NCBI RefSeq assembly: GCF_023347255.1 | Contig: NZ_CP094466.1 | Location: forward strand, 1,364,001-1,428,000 | Reading direction: 5' to 3' | DNA from: Faecalibacterium sp. I4-3-84 | GTDB taxonomy: Bacteria; Bacillota; Clostridia; Oscillospirales; Ruminococcaceae | Length of the DNA: 64,000 nucleotides | Shown here: positions 36,571 to 45,680 of the stretch, in pieces | Position numbering within the stretch: position 1 is the stretch's first letter | How the letters are laid out: every line of letters begins with the position of its first letter | Program-made: the position numbers and the translations under genes | Notes under the pieces: model-generated | The model's input: only the letters and a program-made list of their open reading frames with translations | Told to the model about the DNA's origin: nothing | Database searches by the model: none

Positions 36571-37128
36571 ATGAACTACGCAACCATCAAATACTATGAC
36601 ATTGCCAACGGCCCGGGGGTGCGCACCAGCGTGTTCGTGTCCGGCTGCCGCCACCACTGCCCGGGGTGCTTCAACGCCGTGGCGTGGGATTTCCATTACG
36701 GCCAGCCCTTCGATAAAGCCACCCGCAACGAAGTGTTTGCTTCCTGCCAGCCGGACTATATCGCGGGCCTATCGCTGCTGGGCGGCGAACCCATGGAGCC
36801 GGAAAATCAGCGGGAGTTGCTGCCCTTCGTGCGCAATTTCAAGGCCCTGTACCCGAATAAAACGGTATGGTGCTATTCCGGCTACACCTGGGAACAGCTG
36901 ACCGGCAAAGAGCCAAGCCTTGCCCGGTGTGAAGCCACCGACGAGCTGCTGAGCCTGCTGGATGTGCTGGTGGACGGCGAGTTCGTGCAGGCAAAGCACG
37001 ATATCTCCCTGCGGTTCCGCGGCAGCAGCAACCAGCGTCTGCTGGATGTGAAAAAGACCCTTGCCGCCGGTCAGCCCGTGTGGTGGGAGGACGAAAAGGT
37101 GTTCGCCACCCATACTATGGAAAAATAA
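36571..37128 (+). CDS. nrdG: Anaerobic ribonucleotide reductase activating protein
   Basis: 185 aa radical-SAM activase. The cluster motif CRHHCPGC (CxxxCxxC) is at residues ~27-34; GPGVRTSVFVSGC precedes it and the GGEPM motif follows (SLLGGEPMEPEN). It produces the glycyl radical on NrdD. ATG 36571 gives the normal length; upstream extension of the frame is not supported. Confidence 0.95.
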   Translation: MNYATIKYYDIANGPGVRTSVFVSGCRHHCPGCFNAVAWDFHYGQPFDKATRNEVFASCQPDYIAGLSLLGGEPMEPENQRELLPFVRNFKALYPNKTVWCYSGYTWEQLTGKEPSLARCEATDELLSLLDVLVDGEFVQAKHDISLRFRGSSNQRLLDVKKTLAAGQPVWWEDEKVFATHTMEK

Positions 37129-37137
37129 ACATAACAG

Positions 37138-37206
37138 AAAAGAGCGTCCGGTTTTCCACTTCCTGAACGGAACGTGTGGAAAACTGGACGCTTTCTTTTT
37201 TGTTTT
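37138..37206. terminator. Bidirectional terminator between nrdG and recQ
   Basis: GCGTCCGGTTTTCCAC pairs with GTGGAAAACTGGACGC; T-rich on plus (CTTTCTTTTTTG) and TCTTTTCTG on minus. It overlaps the recQ stop region. Confidence 0.82.
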
Positions 37207-38782
37207 ACTCTCTGCTGCCCACGGCATCCTCGATGATGCGCAGGAAGGCATTGCCGTAGCGGGCGGCTTTCTTCTCGCCCACACCGCTGATATTCAGCAG
37301 TTCATCGGTGCTCAGCGGCTTCTTCTCCACCATTTCCCGCAGGGTGGCATCGCTGAACACCATAAAGGCCGGGATATTCTGCTTTCCGGCCAGCCGCTTG
37401 CGCTGCGCATAGAGGGCATTCAGCAGCTTTTCGTCAAACTCGCTCAGCTCGCCTGCCACCGCCTTTGTGCGGCGCGGCTTCTCGGTCAGGCGGCGGGCAT
37501 TATCCGCCGCGCGCCGCCGGGAATACTCCACCTGCAGCTGCGCTTCCTGCTCTGCGGCCAGACAGCAGGAGCAGTTGCCGCATTTCTTTGGTGCAGCTTC
37601 GCCGAAATAGTGCAGCAGAAATCCCCGCAGACAGTCCTGCGTGGTGGAATAAAATGTCATGTACTTGAGCCGTTCCTCGGCCTTGCGGGCCGCTTCGGCC
37701 TTTACATCGGCGGGCAGGCCGTTGTCTGCCTCCATCTCCTTTTCAATAAAGAAGCGGATGGTGCGCACATCGGTGCCGGAATAGAGCAGCGTGCACCGGG
37801 CGGGCTGTCCATCGCGGCCTGCACGGCCTGCTTCCTGATAATAACTTTCCAGATCCTTGGGCATATTGTAGTGGATCACGAACCGCACGTTGGGCTTGTC
37901 GATGCCCATGCCGAAGGCATTGGTGGCTACCATGATCTGCACCCGGTCGTAGAGGAAATCGTCCTGATTCTTCCGCCGGGTGTCCGCATCCAGCTTGGCA
38001 TGGTAGGCCGCAGCCCGGATGCCCCGGCTCTGCAGCAGGCGGGCAGTCTCATCCACCTGCTTTGTGGTGCTGCAGTAGACGATGCCCGCGTTGCTGCCCT
38101 CTTTCAGCACAAGATCCAGCAGCTCCTTCGGCTTCTGGCTGGGCAGAGCGCGCCGGGTCTCGAAATAGAGGTTGGGACGGTCAAAGCTGGTGGTCACCTC
38201 ATAGGGCTTCTGCAAGGCCAGCTGTTCCCGGATATCATCCCGCACATGGGCGGTGGCCGTGGCCGTGAATGCGCCCACCACCGGACGGCTGGGCAGGCTG
38301 TCCACAAAGGCTTTGATGCGCAGGTAGCTGGGCCGGAAGTCCTGCCCCCACTGGCTGATGCAGTGGGCCTCGTCCACCGTCACCATGCTGATCTCCCGCT
38401 CCTGTGCAAACCGCTGGAAACCCGGCATCTCCAGCCGTTCCGGTGCCACATAGATGATCTTGTACCAGCCCTCCCGGGCGCGGCGCAGCATCAAGGCCTT
38501 CTGGTTGTCGGTGAGGCTGTTGTTCAGAAACGCCGCCGCCACGCCCGCCTGCACCAGCGCCCCCACCTGATCCTTCATCAGGCTGACCAGCGGCGACACC
38601 ACGATGGTAATGCCCGGCAGCAGCAGCGCCGGCACCTGATAGCAGATGGATTTACCCGCACCGGTGGGCATCACGGCCAGCACATCCTGCCCGGCCAGCA
38701 GGCGGCTGACGATTTCCTCCTGCCCGGGGCGGAAGCTGTCGTAGCCGAATACCTTTTTTAAGATCGAGTGCGGGTTTTCCAT
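37205..38782 (-). CDS. recQ: ATP-dependent DNA helicase RecQ
   Basis: 525 aa. Motif I PTGAGKS, motif II DEAHCISQWG, aromatic loop and motif VI QEAGRAGRDGQPA are present, then the zinc cysteines (CGNCSCC) and a C-terminal HRDC domain (FDEKLLNALYAQRKRLA ... LLNISGVGEKKAARYG). The winged-helix RQC part looks short. ATG 38782 has GGAGGGACCC upstream. Repair and fork-processing role by family. A TATACT at about 38838-38843 (minus) may be its -10. Confidence 0.93.
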   Translation of the reverse strand: MENPHSILKKVFGYDSFRPGQEEIVSRLLAGQDVLAVMPTGAGKSICYQVPALLLPGITIVVSPLVSLMKDQVGALVQAGVAAAFLNNSLTDNQKALMLRRAREGWYKIIYVAPERLEMPGFQRFAQEREISMVTVDEAHCISQWGQDFRPSYLRIKAFVDSLPSRPVVGAFTATATAHVRDDIREQLALQKPYEVTTSFDRPNLYFETRRALPSQKPKELLDLVLKEGSNAGIVYCSTTKQVDETARLLQSRGIRAAAYHAKLDADTRRKNQDDFLYDRVQIMVATNAFGMGIDKPNVRFVIHYNMPKDLESYYQEAGRAGRDGQPARCTLLYSGTDVRTIRFFIEKEMEADNGLPADVKAEAARKAEERLKYMTFYSTTQDCLRGFLLHYFGEAAPKKCGNCSCCLAAEQEAQLQVEYSRRRAADNARRLTEKPRRTKAVAGELSEFDEKLLNALYAQRKRLAGKQNIPAFMVFSDATLREMVEKKPLSTDELLNISGVGEKKAARYGNAFLRIIEDAVGSRE

Positions 38783-38950
38783 GGGTCCCTCCGTATCATA
38801 GAATAGGTTTTTTCTGCGCAATGTCTTCAAAACCCTATCAGTATACCACAAAAGCCGGGCTTTTGCGCAGGTGCAGAGCCGTTTTTTCGGCAAAAAGCAC
38901 GAAATGTCAAAAGGATTTTTTTACAAACGATAGCTTTTCAGGTGCGAAAA

Positions 38951-38959
38951 TGATATAAT
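38951..38959 (+). promoter_or_regulatory. Extended -10 promoter of the glycosyltransferase gene
   Basis: TGATATAAT (TGnTATAAT); no good -35 upstream. Confidence 0.65.
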
Positions 38960-39030
38960 AGGAGCACATAACTCCATGTTCGGCGGTTTTTTGTGCGCCG
39001 ACTATTGATAGAAAAAGGAGCAATCATCTT

Positions 39031-40059
39031 ATGCAGCAGAAACTCATCACCTTTGCCGTTCCGTGCTACAACTCGGCGGCATATATGCGTCATTGTGTCG
39101 AGACCCTGCTTTCTGCCGGAGAGCAGGCCGAGATCATTCTGGTGGACGACGGTTCCGTAAAGGACGACACCCCGGCCATCTGTGATGAATATGCCGCCAA
39201 GTACCCCACCATCGTCAAGGCCATCCATCAGGAAAACGGCGGCCACGGCGAGGGTGTGAATCAGGGCATCCGCAACGCCACCGGCCTGTACTATAAGGTA
39301 GTGGACAGCGACGACTGGCTGGACACCGATGCCCTGAAAAAGGTTCTGGCCCGCCTGACCACTCTGGTGGCCCGCGGCACCGCGCCTGACATGATGATCT
39401 GCAACTATGTGTACGAGCATGTGGAGGACAACACCACCCTGACCGTGCGCTACACCAACGTGTTCCCGCAGAACCGCCTGTTCAACTGGACCCATGTGGG
39501 CCACTTCCGCCCGGATCAGAACATCCTGATGCACTCGGTGATGTATCGCACCGAGGTGCTGCGCAAGTGCGGCATGGTGCTGCCCAAGCACACCTTCTAT
39601 GTGGACAACATTTTTGTCTACCAGCCCCTGCCCTATGTCAAGAGCATGTACTACATGGATCTGGATCTGTACCGCTACTTCATCGGCCGTGCCGACCAGA
39701 GCGTGAACGAGAGCATCATGGTCAAGCGGGTGGATCAGCAGCTGCGGGTCACCAAACACATGATCGACTGTCAGGATCTGGATGAACTGAAGGATCAGAG
39801 ACGTCTGCACGCCTACATGGTGCACTATCTGTCCGTGATGATGGCCGTGAGCGACATCTTCCTGCTGCTGGACGGCAGCGACGAGGCAAAGGCCAAGCGC
39901 ACCGGGCTGTGGCAGTACCTCAAGGATCATGTAAGCACCGGTGTTTACCGTGCCGTGCGCTACAATCTGGGCGGTCTGACCGACCTGAAGTTCCCCGGCG
40001 GCGACAAGCTCACTCTGAGCGTGTACCGCCAGCTGCGCAAGGTCTTCAAGTTCAACTGA
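39031..40059 (+). CDS. Family 2 glycosyltransferase
   Basis: 342 aa. GT-A fold: FAVPCYNSAAYMRHC at the start, EIILVDDGSVKDDT, ENGGHGEGVNQGI, and the metal-binding DSDDWL. The remaining C-terminal half is helical without membrane segments, so the enzyme is probably cytosolic or peripheral. Sugar donor and acceptor unknown. It stands alone; AAAAGGAGC before the ATG. Confidence 0.9.
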   Translation: MQQKLITFAVPCYNSAAYMRHCVETLLSAGEQAEIILVDDGSVKDDTPAICDEYAAKYPTIVKAIHQENGGHGEGVNQGIRNATGLYYKVVDSDDWLDTDALKKVLARLTTLVARGTAPDMMICNYVYEHVEDNTTLTVRYTNVFPQNRLFNWTHVGHFRPDQNILMHSVMYRTEVLRKCGMVLPKHTFYVDNIFVYQPLPYVKSMYYMDLDLYRYFIGRADQSVNESIMVKRVDQQLRVTKHMIDCQDLDELKDQRRLHAYMVHYLSVMMAVSDIFLLLDGSDEAKAKRTGLWQYLKDHVSTGVYRAVRYNLGGLTDLKFPGGDKLTLSVYRQLRKVFKFN

Positions 40060-40070
40060 TTCTTTGGAAT

Positions 40071-40206
40071 TTACTCCTTCCGTCACGTCTTACGCCGTGC
40101 CAGCTTCCTCAAAGAGGGAGCCTTTGGCAGAATGGAACACTTCTCCTTCTCGCCAGAGCCTCCCTCCGTGAGGGAGGTGGCATCGCGCAGCGATGACGGA
40201 AGGAGT
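40071..40206. repeat. MITE-like element with ~50-bp terminal inverted repeats
   Basis: The left end ACTCCTTCCGTCA... and the reverse complement of the right end share about 70-80% over ~50 bp, including ACTCCTTCCGTCA, TGCCA, and CTCA..GAGGGAG. The middle (about 40126-40156) is unique. No ORF, no clear target duplication. Similar CTCCCTC...GAGGGAG elements are, from memory, frequent between genes in this family of bacteria. Confidence 0.65.
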
Positions 40207-40275
40207 TTCTTTTATTTGCCCGACCGGAGCTCTTTGCCGGGTCTCCATATTCCGGTTGCTTTTTATCTGGGCGGA

Positions 40276-40420
40276 TAGTATAGTGGTGCTGTTCTCGGTG
40301 CTGGTGTATGAGCTGGCAGGCCCCACGCTGACCAAGATCGCACTGACTGCCGCTGGAGAGATCCGTCCCGAGGGACGCACCAGCGCCCGTGTGGAGAACA
40401 AGCCGGAAGAAGTTGCATAG
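40276..40420 (+). pseudogene. C-terminal remnant of a cation:proton antiporter-like gene
   Basis: Encodes a hydrophobic piece SIVVLFSVLVYELAGPTLTK followed by IALTAAGEIRPEGRT, which looks like the end of a CPA2/Kef-type antiporter. No start codon, ribosome site or upstream part exists; the MITE-like element lies right before it. Assignment by eye only. Confidence 0.4.
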
Positions 40421-40453
40421 AAGGGTGTTTTTTGTCGAAATGTCACGCAATCA

Positions 40454-40482
40454 TTGACGAACGCTGTTATTTTTTGTATACT
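40454..40482 (+). promoter_or_regulatory. Promoter of the AbrB-type gene
   Basis: TTGACG, 17 bp, TATACT, about 80 bp before the start. Confidence 0.8.
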
Positions 40483-40565
40483 GAGCATATCGAGATTGGA
40501 ACAATTTTCCTGTTGTGTCATGGATTGGCTGCTACAGGAAAATGAATGAAGGAGATTGGTATACT

Positions 40566-40817
40566 ATGAAAAGTACCGGTATCGTCCGCGGCATCGACGC
40601 GCTGGGCCGCATCGTTCTGCCCAAGGAGCTGCGCACCAGTATGCATCTGGACACTGACACCAAGCTGGAGATCTTTGTGGATGGCGACTCCATCGTGCTC
40701 AAAAAGCATCGGCCCGCCGGCAGCTGCGATTTCTGCGGCGAGGTGGATGAGTCTTCGGTGCAGTTTGCGGGCTACTGCATCTGCCCGGCCTGCCGCCGCA
40801 AGATCGGTGCACTGTAA
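40566..40817 (+). CDS. AbrB-family transition-state regulator with zinc-ribbon C-terminus
   Basis: 83 aa. The N-terminal SpoVT/AbrB swapped-hairpin domain is clear (MKSTGIVRGIDALGRIVLPKELR, LEIFVDGDSIVLKKH), and the C-terminus has CDFCG ... CICPAC, a probable zinc ribbon found in many clostridial AbrB proteins. DNA-binding regulator of growth-phase genes by family; its targets are unknown. Cotranscribed with the downstream hydrolase (24 bp gap). Confidence 0.9.
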   Translation: MKSTGIVRGIDALGRIVLPKELRTSMHLDTDTKLEIFVDGDSIVLKKHRPAGSCDFCGEVDESSVQFAGYCICPACRRKIGAL

Positions 40818-40841
40818 AACACACAAAAAGGAGGCTCTGCT

Positions 40842-41771
40842 ATGAGCCAGATGATCGATTTCACCGTCCCGTCCACTGTGCCGGGGCGGACTTTGCATGC
40901 CTTCCGCTGTGTGCCGGAGGGTGAAGTAAAGGCGGTTCTGCAGCTGTCCCACGGCATGGTGGAATTTATTGACCGCTACAAGCCGCTGGCGGAATATCTG
41001 GCCGGGCGGGGCATCCTTGTTACCGGCCACGACCATTTGGGCCACGGCGGCTCCATCCGCACCAAAGCGGACTACGGCTACTTTGCCGAGCCGGACGGCA
41101 ACCGCGCCGTTCTGGCCGACCTGCACGCCATGACCGTGCGCACCAAAGAGCTGTACCCGGGCGTGCCTTATTTTCTGCTGGGGCACAGCATGGGTTCGTT
41201 CTATGCCCGGCAGTATTTGTGCGAATACGGCCATGAGCTGGACGGAGCCATCATCATGGGCACCGGCTTCCAGCCCAAGGCGCTGGTGCAGTTTGCCAAG
41301 ACCCTCTGCCGGGTGCTGGCGGTCTTTCATGGCTGGCAGTACCGCAGCAAGTTCGTGGCCAACATGTCCTTTATGGGCTACAACAAAGGGCTGGAGGGCC
41401 GCACCACCCACGACTGGCTCAACCGCGATCAGGCCGAGGTGGACAAATATCTGGCCGACGAACGCTGCACCTTTACCTTCACGCTGAACGCCTACTACAG
41501 CATGTTCAGCGGCATCCTGCGCCTGCACGACCCGGCCTTCCTTGCAAAGATGCCCAAAGGCCTGCCGCTGCTGTTCTTGGCTGGCGATGCCGACCCGGTG
41601 GGCGAACAGGGCAAAGGCGTGCAGCGCGCCATCCAGAGCCTGAAAGATGCCGGTGTGCAGAACATTGAGTGCAAGCTGTACCCCGGTGCCCGGCATGAAC
41701 TGCTGGTGGAAACGAACCATATGGAAGTGTTTGAAGATATCGGCAGCTGGCTGGAAAAGCATCTTGCCTGA
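40842..41771 (+). CDS. Alpha/beta hydrolase, monoacylglycerol-lipase-like
   Basis: 309 aa, no signal peptide. LQLSHGMVEFIDRYKPLAEYL gives the oxyanion region; the nucleophile is S116 in GHSMGS; the acid is Asp in LAGDADPVG and the histidine lies in PGARHELL. This order and the HGMxEH-like start fit the serine aminopeptidase S33/monoacylglycerol lipase family. Substrate probably a lysophospholipid or monoglyceride, by inference. Ends before a clear terminator. Confidence 0.88.
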   Translation: MSQMIDFTVPSTVPGRTLHAFRCVPEGEVKAVLQLSHGMVEFIDRYKPLAEYLAGRGILVTGHDHLGHGGSIRTKADYGYFAEPDGNRAVLADLHAMTVRTKELYPGVPYFLLGHSMGSFYARQYLCEYGHELDGAIIMGTGFQPKALVQFAKTLCRVLAVFHGWQYRSKFVANMSFMGYNKGLEGRTTHDWLNRDQAEVDKYLADERCTFTFTLNAYYSMFSGILRLHDPAFLAKMPKGLPLLFLAGDADPVGEQGKGVQRAIQSLKDAGVQNIECKLYPGARHELLVETNHMEVFEDIGSWLEKHLA

Positions 41772-41786
41772 TCTGCCGCATCCGTT

Positions 41787-41822
41787 TTACCGTCATTCTG
41801 AGGAATGGCGGTACTTTTTTGC
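41787..41822 (+). terminator. Terminator after the hydrolase
   Basis: ACCGTCATTC-TGA-GGAATGGCGGT, then TTTTTT (41814-41820). Confidence 0.82.
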
Positions 41823-41895
41823 CCTAATGACTGGCGGCGCTTTTGCCAGCCTGACCGGCAAAAATGCCCGGCACTGAAAGTTTTCCCGATTGCTG

Positions 41896-41932
41896 AAAAA
41901 GTCCCCGGAACCAGCGTTCTGGGGACTTTCTG
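41896..41932 (-). terminator. Terminator of the flippase operon
   Basis: Minus strand: GTCCCCAGAA...TTCCGGGGAC followed by TTTTTC. Confidence 0.82.
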
Positions 41933-41953
41933 CGTTTATTTTCAGTTATGCTG

Positions 41954-43444
41954 TTATGCTTTCTTGGGTGCGATCCAGCCGTCGATCACATTTACCAGTG
42001 CCTTGCCGCGGCGGCCCAGAAGCCTGGGCAGCAGGACACGGGCCATGGCCCACACACCGGCAAAGTTGTACAGGATGATCAGCGCCGTGATGATGCCGGT
42101 CCACAGGCCATAGAGCGGCGTTTCGGCCAGCAGCACAAAGGCTTCGATCACCAGCGCGGCGGCGTCCACCAGCACGCGGCCAGGATGTACCTGCATCCCG
42201 ATCATGCGGTGGGCATCGATGGCACGCAGGGTGAACACCAGCGCAAGGCCAAGGAAGGACGCATAGGTAGCGCCCACAGGTCCCCACCACTTGATGAAGA
42301 AGTAGTTCATGATGCAGTTGCTCACAGCACCCGCCATCATGGTGATCATGCTGCGGGTGGATTTTTTATTCACCACGTACACGCTGTTCATGAACTGGTT
42401 GAAGCAGCTGCAGGTGGAAGCCAGCACAAGGAACGGCACAAAGTGCCATGCGTAGTAGTAGTTGGACTTCATAATGTGCATCACCGGGCGGCACAGCCAG
42501 ATGATACCGGCTGCGCAGCAGAACAGCACACTGGAATAGGTGCGGAAAATTTTGGTAAAGAACTTTGCGCGGCCCTCTTCCTCGGTCACAGCGGAAAGCT
42601 GCCATGCATCGTAGAAGATCAGGCCCAGCGTAGTAAGGATGGTGGGCAGGAAATAGCCGGTGGAAAGCAGGCCGCTCCATGCATTGCCGTCGCGGCCGTC
42701 CAGGCCGTTGCACATCTCACGCACAAAGAACAGGTCGGATGCGTTGATGATCCAGAAGCTGATCTGTGCCGGGATCATGGGCAGCGAGAAGCGCAGCATC
42801 TGCTTCCACAGATCCTTGTTGATGCCCTTCAGCTCCACGTAGTTCCACAGCTTGCCGGTGAACATCAGGAACAGCACACTGGCAAGGTCGCCGCTGATGA
42901 TGGCCAGCAGGTAGCCGTTGGCACCCCACTTGAAGCCCACCAGATACAGCACGTAGAAAGCCATGGTGGCCACGGTGCACAGCACGCCGTCCACGGCCAC
43001 CAGCTTGTTCCACTGGCGGCTGCGCACGAACTGGGTGCACAGGGTGCGCAGGCAGCTCATGAGCACATAGATGTAAATGAGCAGGCCGTACTGTGCCATA
43101 TCGGGCAGAAACTGCGCAATGGGCCAGCACAGCACCAGAATGCCAAAGCCGCCCAGAATGGTCAGCAGGCCGTTGGTGAACACCTGTTTTTCGCTGTTGC
43201 CCTTGTCCAGACCAAAGCGGATGATGGCGTTGGACATGCCCATGGACACGAACGGGATGAGCAGGTTCGCGTACTGGCTCAGGATCTTGGAAAGGCCCAG
43301 ATCGGAGATCTCCGCCATTGCATAGGTCAGGAACGGCTGGACGATCAGGGTGAGCAGCTTTGACGAAAAGCTGGAAATGGCAAAGATCAATGTGTTGCCG
43401 GCAAGCTTTGAATATTTATCGCCGGACTTTTTTTCGTTTTCCAA
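41954..43444 (-). CDS. Polysaccharide/lipid-linked sugar flippase (Wzx/MATE-like)
   Basis: 496 aa, TTG start at 43444 with AGGAGGGAAG upstream. About 12-14 membrane helices; the first has LAGNTLIFAISSFSSKLLTLIVQPFLT, a typical Wzx/oligosaccharide flippase opening, and the second half has RFSLPMIPAQISFWIINASDLFF. Likely moves lipid-linked sugars across the membrane for surface glycans; the cargo is unknown. The glycosyltransferase at 39031 might supply it. Last gene of a four-gene operon. Confidence 0.87.
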   Translation of the reverse strand: MENEKKSGDKYSKLAGNTLIFAISSFSSKLLTLIVQPFLTYAMAEISDLGLSKILSQYANLLIPFVSMGMSNAIIRFGLDKGNSEKQVFTNGLLTILGGFGILVLCWPIAQFLPDMAQYGLLIYIYVLMSCLRTLCTQFVRSRQWNKLVAVDGVLCTVATMAFYVLYLVGFKWGANGYLLAIISGDLASVLFLMFTGKLWNYVELKGINKDLWKQMLRFSLPMIPAQISFWIINASDLFFVREMCNGLDGRDGNAWSGLLSTGYFLPTILTTLGLIFYDAWQLSAVTEEEGRAKFFTKIFRTYSSVLFCCAAGIIWLCRPVMHIMKSNYYYAWHFVPFLVLASTCSCFNQFMNSVYVVNKKSTRSMITMMAGAVSNCIMNYFFIKWWGPVGATYASFLGLALVFTLRAIDAHRMIGMQVHPGRVLVDAAALVIEAFVLLAETPLYGLWTGIITALIILYNFAGVWAMARVLLPRLLGRRGKALVNVIDGWIAPKKA

Positions 43445-43520
43445 GGGAACTTCCCTCCTGTTTTACAATTCGGATGCGGGCCGGTCTGTGACCGCCCGCA
43501 TCCGCTTTCCCACTATTTAG

Positions 43521-44075
43521 TCACTTTAAAAGCGCCCGCCGGGCTTTCCAGTCCGGCAGCAGCTTTGCCACCTCGGCCCAGAACGCCGGGCTGTGGTTGG
43601 GCTGCAAAAAGTGGCAGTACTCATGCACTACCACATAGATCTGCGCCGCCGGGGGCATATGATACAGCTGCAGCGCAAAGGTGATCTGCCGCTTTGCCAT
43701 AAAGCACACGCCCCACCGGCTGGTCATGCTGCGCACTTTGATAACAGGCTTGTGCCCGCCCAGCACTCCGGCAAAGGCCGGGTAGACCTTATCGCTCATG
43801 GCCGTAAAATAGGCCAGCGCTGTTTCCTTATCCGGCAGAGACCGCGCTTCCTGCGCTGCGCGCCGCATGGCACGTTCCCGGGCCTGCTGCACCCAGTCGG
43901 CGCGTGCGGCCACAAAGCGGTCTGCCGCTTCTGCGCTCGTCCGCAGGGGGATGCTCACCGCCACGGTGCCATCCTCCCGCACACGGATGTTCAGGTTCTT
44001 GACCCGTTTGCGGGTCAGCTCGTATTGGATGCCGCCTGCCGTGCGCAGCTGTGTCTCCTGCTTTCTGCCCGCCAT
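43521..44075 (-). CDS. YgjP-like zinc metallopeptidase (DUF45)
   Basis: 184 aa. Catalytic zinc motif VVHEYCHFLQPNHSPAFW (HExxH, with the second H/W pattern of YgjP), plus VRSMTSRWGVCF before it. The N-terminal part (ELTRKRVKNLNIRVREDGTVAVSIP) is the usual beta region. Biological substrate unknown. It begins 4 nt after the DMT stop and has no obvious ribosome site, so translation coupling is likely. A GC-rich hairpin without T run lies in the gap to the flippase (43472-43503). Confidence 0.87.
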   Translation of the reverse strand: MAGRKQETQLRTAGGIQYELTRKRVKNLNIRVREDGTVAVSIPLRTSAEAADRFVAARADWVQQARERAMRRAAQEARSLPDKETALAYFTAMSDKVYPAFAGVLGGHKPVIKVRSMTSRWGVCFMAKRQITFALQLYHMPPAAQIYVVVHEYCHFLQPNHSPAFWAEVAKLLPDWKARRALLK

Positions 44076-44079
44076 GAGG

Positions 44080-45000
44080 TCAGGTAGTCTTTTTTGCCCG
44101 GTGCAGCATTTCCAGCGGAAGCTGGGCCAGCACCACGGCAGCAAAGATCAGCACGCAGCCAAAGACTTCCCGGGCAGAAAGGTTCTGGTGCAGCAGCAGC
44201 CAGCCGCCCAGCGCACTAAACACGCTTTCCAGACACATGATCAGGCTGGCAATGGCGGGGTTCAGGTCCCGCTGGCCCAGAATTTGCAGGGTGTAGGCCA
44301 CGCCGCTGGACATGATGCCGCAGTAGAGGATCGGCAGCGCATTCTCCGCGAACTGTGCTGCGGAAGGTGTCTCGAACAGCAGGGCCGCAGCGGTGCTTTC
44401 CACCGACACCACCAGAAACTCGGCAAGGCTCAGCCGCACGCCGTCCACCTGCGGGGAAAAGTGGTCCACCGCAATGATCTGGAAGCTGAACAGCACTGCG
44501 CAGCTCAGCAGGAGCCAGTCGCTGGACTCGATGCTGCCAAAGCCGTTTTTCATGCACAGCAGATACAGGCCCAGCACGGCTACCACCATGCTCACCCACA
44601 GCTGCGCACTGCCCTTCCGGCCCAGAAACAGGCCGAACACCGGCACCAGCACCACGTACATGGCGGTCAGGAAGCCGGCCTTTGCCGTGGACGGATTGAT
44701 GGTAATGCCGATCTGCTGTGCAGCGGAAGCAGCAAACAGAAGGGTGCCGCACACAAAGCCTGCCGCCAGCAGCTTTTTCTTCTCGGCAGCAGTTTTGGGC
44801 TTTGCATCGGTGCCGCTTTTGCGGTGGATGGCATCAAACACCATCACCGTGGGGATCAGCACCAGTACAGCCAGCCAGCTGCGCCCGGCCAGAAAGCTGT
44901 AGGCTCCCATGCCGGAACCGGCGCTCTGGGCCACAAAGGCTGTGCCCCAAATAAGGGAGCACAGCAGCAAAAGCAGAGAGTTCTTGGTTTGTGTGTTCAT
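44080..45000 (-). CDS. EamA/DMT-family transporter
   Basis: 306 aa with ten membrane helices in two EamA repeats, beginning LLLLLCSLIWGTAFVAQSAG and AYTLQILGQRDLNPAIASLI in the second repeat. Exports amino acids or small metabolites in characterised members; substrate not predictable. Overlaps the upstream lipoprotein gene by one base (TGATG). Confidence 0.9.
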   Translation of the reverse strand: MNTQTKNSLLLLLCSLIWGTAFVAQSAGSGMGAYSFLAGRSWLAVLVLIPTVMVFDAIHRKSGTDAKPKTAAEKKKLLAAGFVCGTLLFAASAAQQIGITINPSTAKAGFLTAMYVVLVPVFGLFLGRKGSAQLWVSMVVAVLGLYLLCMKNGFGSIESSDWLLLSCAVLFSFQIIAVDHFSPQVDGVRLSLAEFLVVSVESTAAALLFETPSAAQFAENALPILYCGIMSSGVAYTLQILGQRDLNPAIASLIMCLESVFSALGGWLLLHQNLSAREVFGCVLIFAAVVLAQLPLEMLHRAKKTT

Positions 45001-45539
45001 CAGCCAATGCCCTCCACCTTCAGCAGGCCGTACAGGTAGTACTTGCTGGAGTCATAGGAGATGGTCACACGGTACTGCGCCGCCGGGTCCAGCCCGGAGA
45101 TGGTGCAGCGGTAGTCGGTGCCGTCGGTATGGATATAATAGGTGCTGTCGGTCACATATTCTGCGCCGCCGTCCACCTTTTTCCACACGGCCACCTTGAA
45201 CCGCTGGGTGCCCTCAGCCGTGCCGCAGCCCATAATGCTCAGCGTGCCGGAGGGCACGGTAAAGTAGCTGGTCTGGCGGCTCCAGATGCCGTTGAACACT
45301 GCATACAGGCAGCCATCCGCCGTGGCCGTGGCAAACTTGGCCGAGGAGTCTGCGATCCCCTGAATGATCAGCGGGTCGGCGGTCGCATCTGCCCAGCGGG
45401 TGGTGTCCTCCTCCTGCACCTCGTCCGAGGTGCCCGTCACCTTGTGCACGATGCCCTTCAGGACATCCTTGCAGCTGGTCAGCCCCACTGCCAGCAGGAC
45501 CGCCAGCAGCAGCGCAATGATCCTTTTTTTCATCTTCAT
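45000..45539 (-). CDS. Lipoprotein of unknown function
   Basis: 179 aa. Signal peptide with basic start (MKMKKR), hydrophobic core (IIALLLAVLLAVGL) and lipobox LTSC, so it should be lipid-anchored outside. The mature part has a short acidic linker then beta-rich sequence with YFTVPSGTLSIMGCG and YRVTISYDSSKYYLYGLLKVEG. No family recognised. ATG 45539 follows AGGAAACGT; a second ATG six bases later is possible. First gene of the operon with the DMT transporter. Confidence 0.75.
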   Translation of the reverse strand: MKMKKRIIALLLAVLLAVGLTSCKDVLKGIVHKVTGTSDEVQEEDTTRWADATADPLIIQGIADSSAKFATATADGCLYAVFNGIWSRQTSYFTVPSGTLSIMGCGTAEGTQRFKVAVWKKVDGGAEYVTDSTYYIHTDGTDYRCTISGLDPAAQYRVTISYDSSKYYLYGLLKVEGIG

Positions 45540-45613
45540 ACGTTTCCTCACGAAGCAACGCGCTTCTCTTTGCTATTCATCCTTCTGCCCATTTTTCGGG
45601 CAGATACAGCTAT

Positions 45614-45642
45614 AGTATACCGCATTTCGCCGCACTGCACAA
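45614..45642 (-). promoter_or_regulatory. Promoter of the lipoprotein/DMT/ygjP/flippase operon
   Basis: Minus strand: TTGTGC (weak -35), 17 bp, TATACT. Confidence 0.6.
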
Positions 45643-45680
45643 GACAGGCAGCTTTGTTTTGTGCGGTTTGCCGCCTGATT

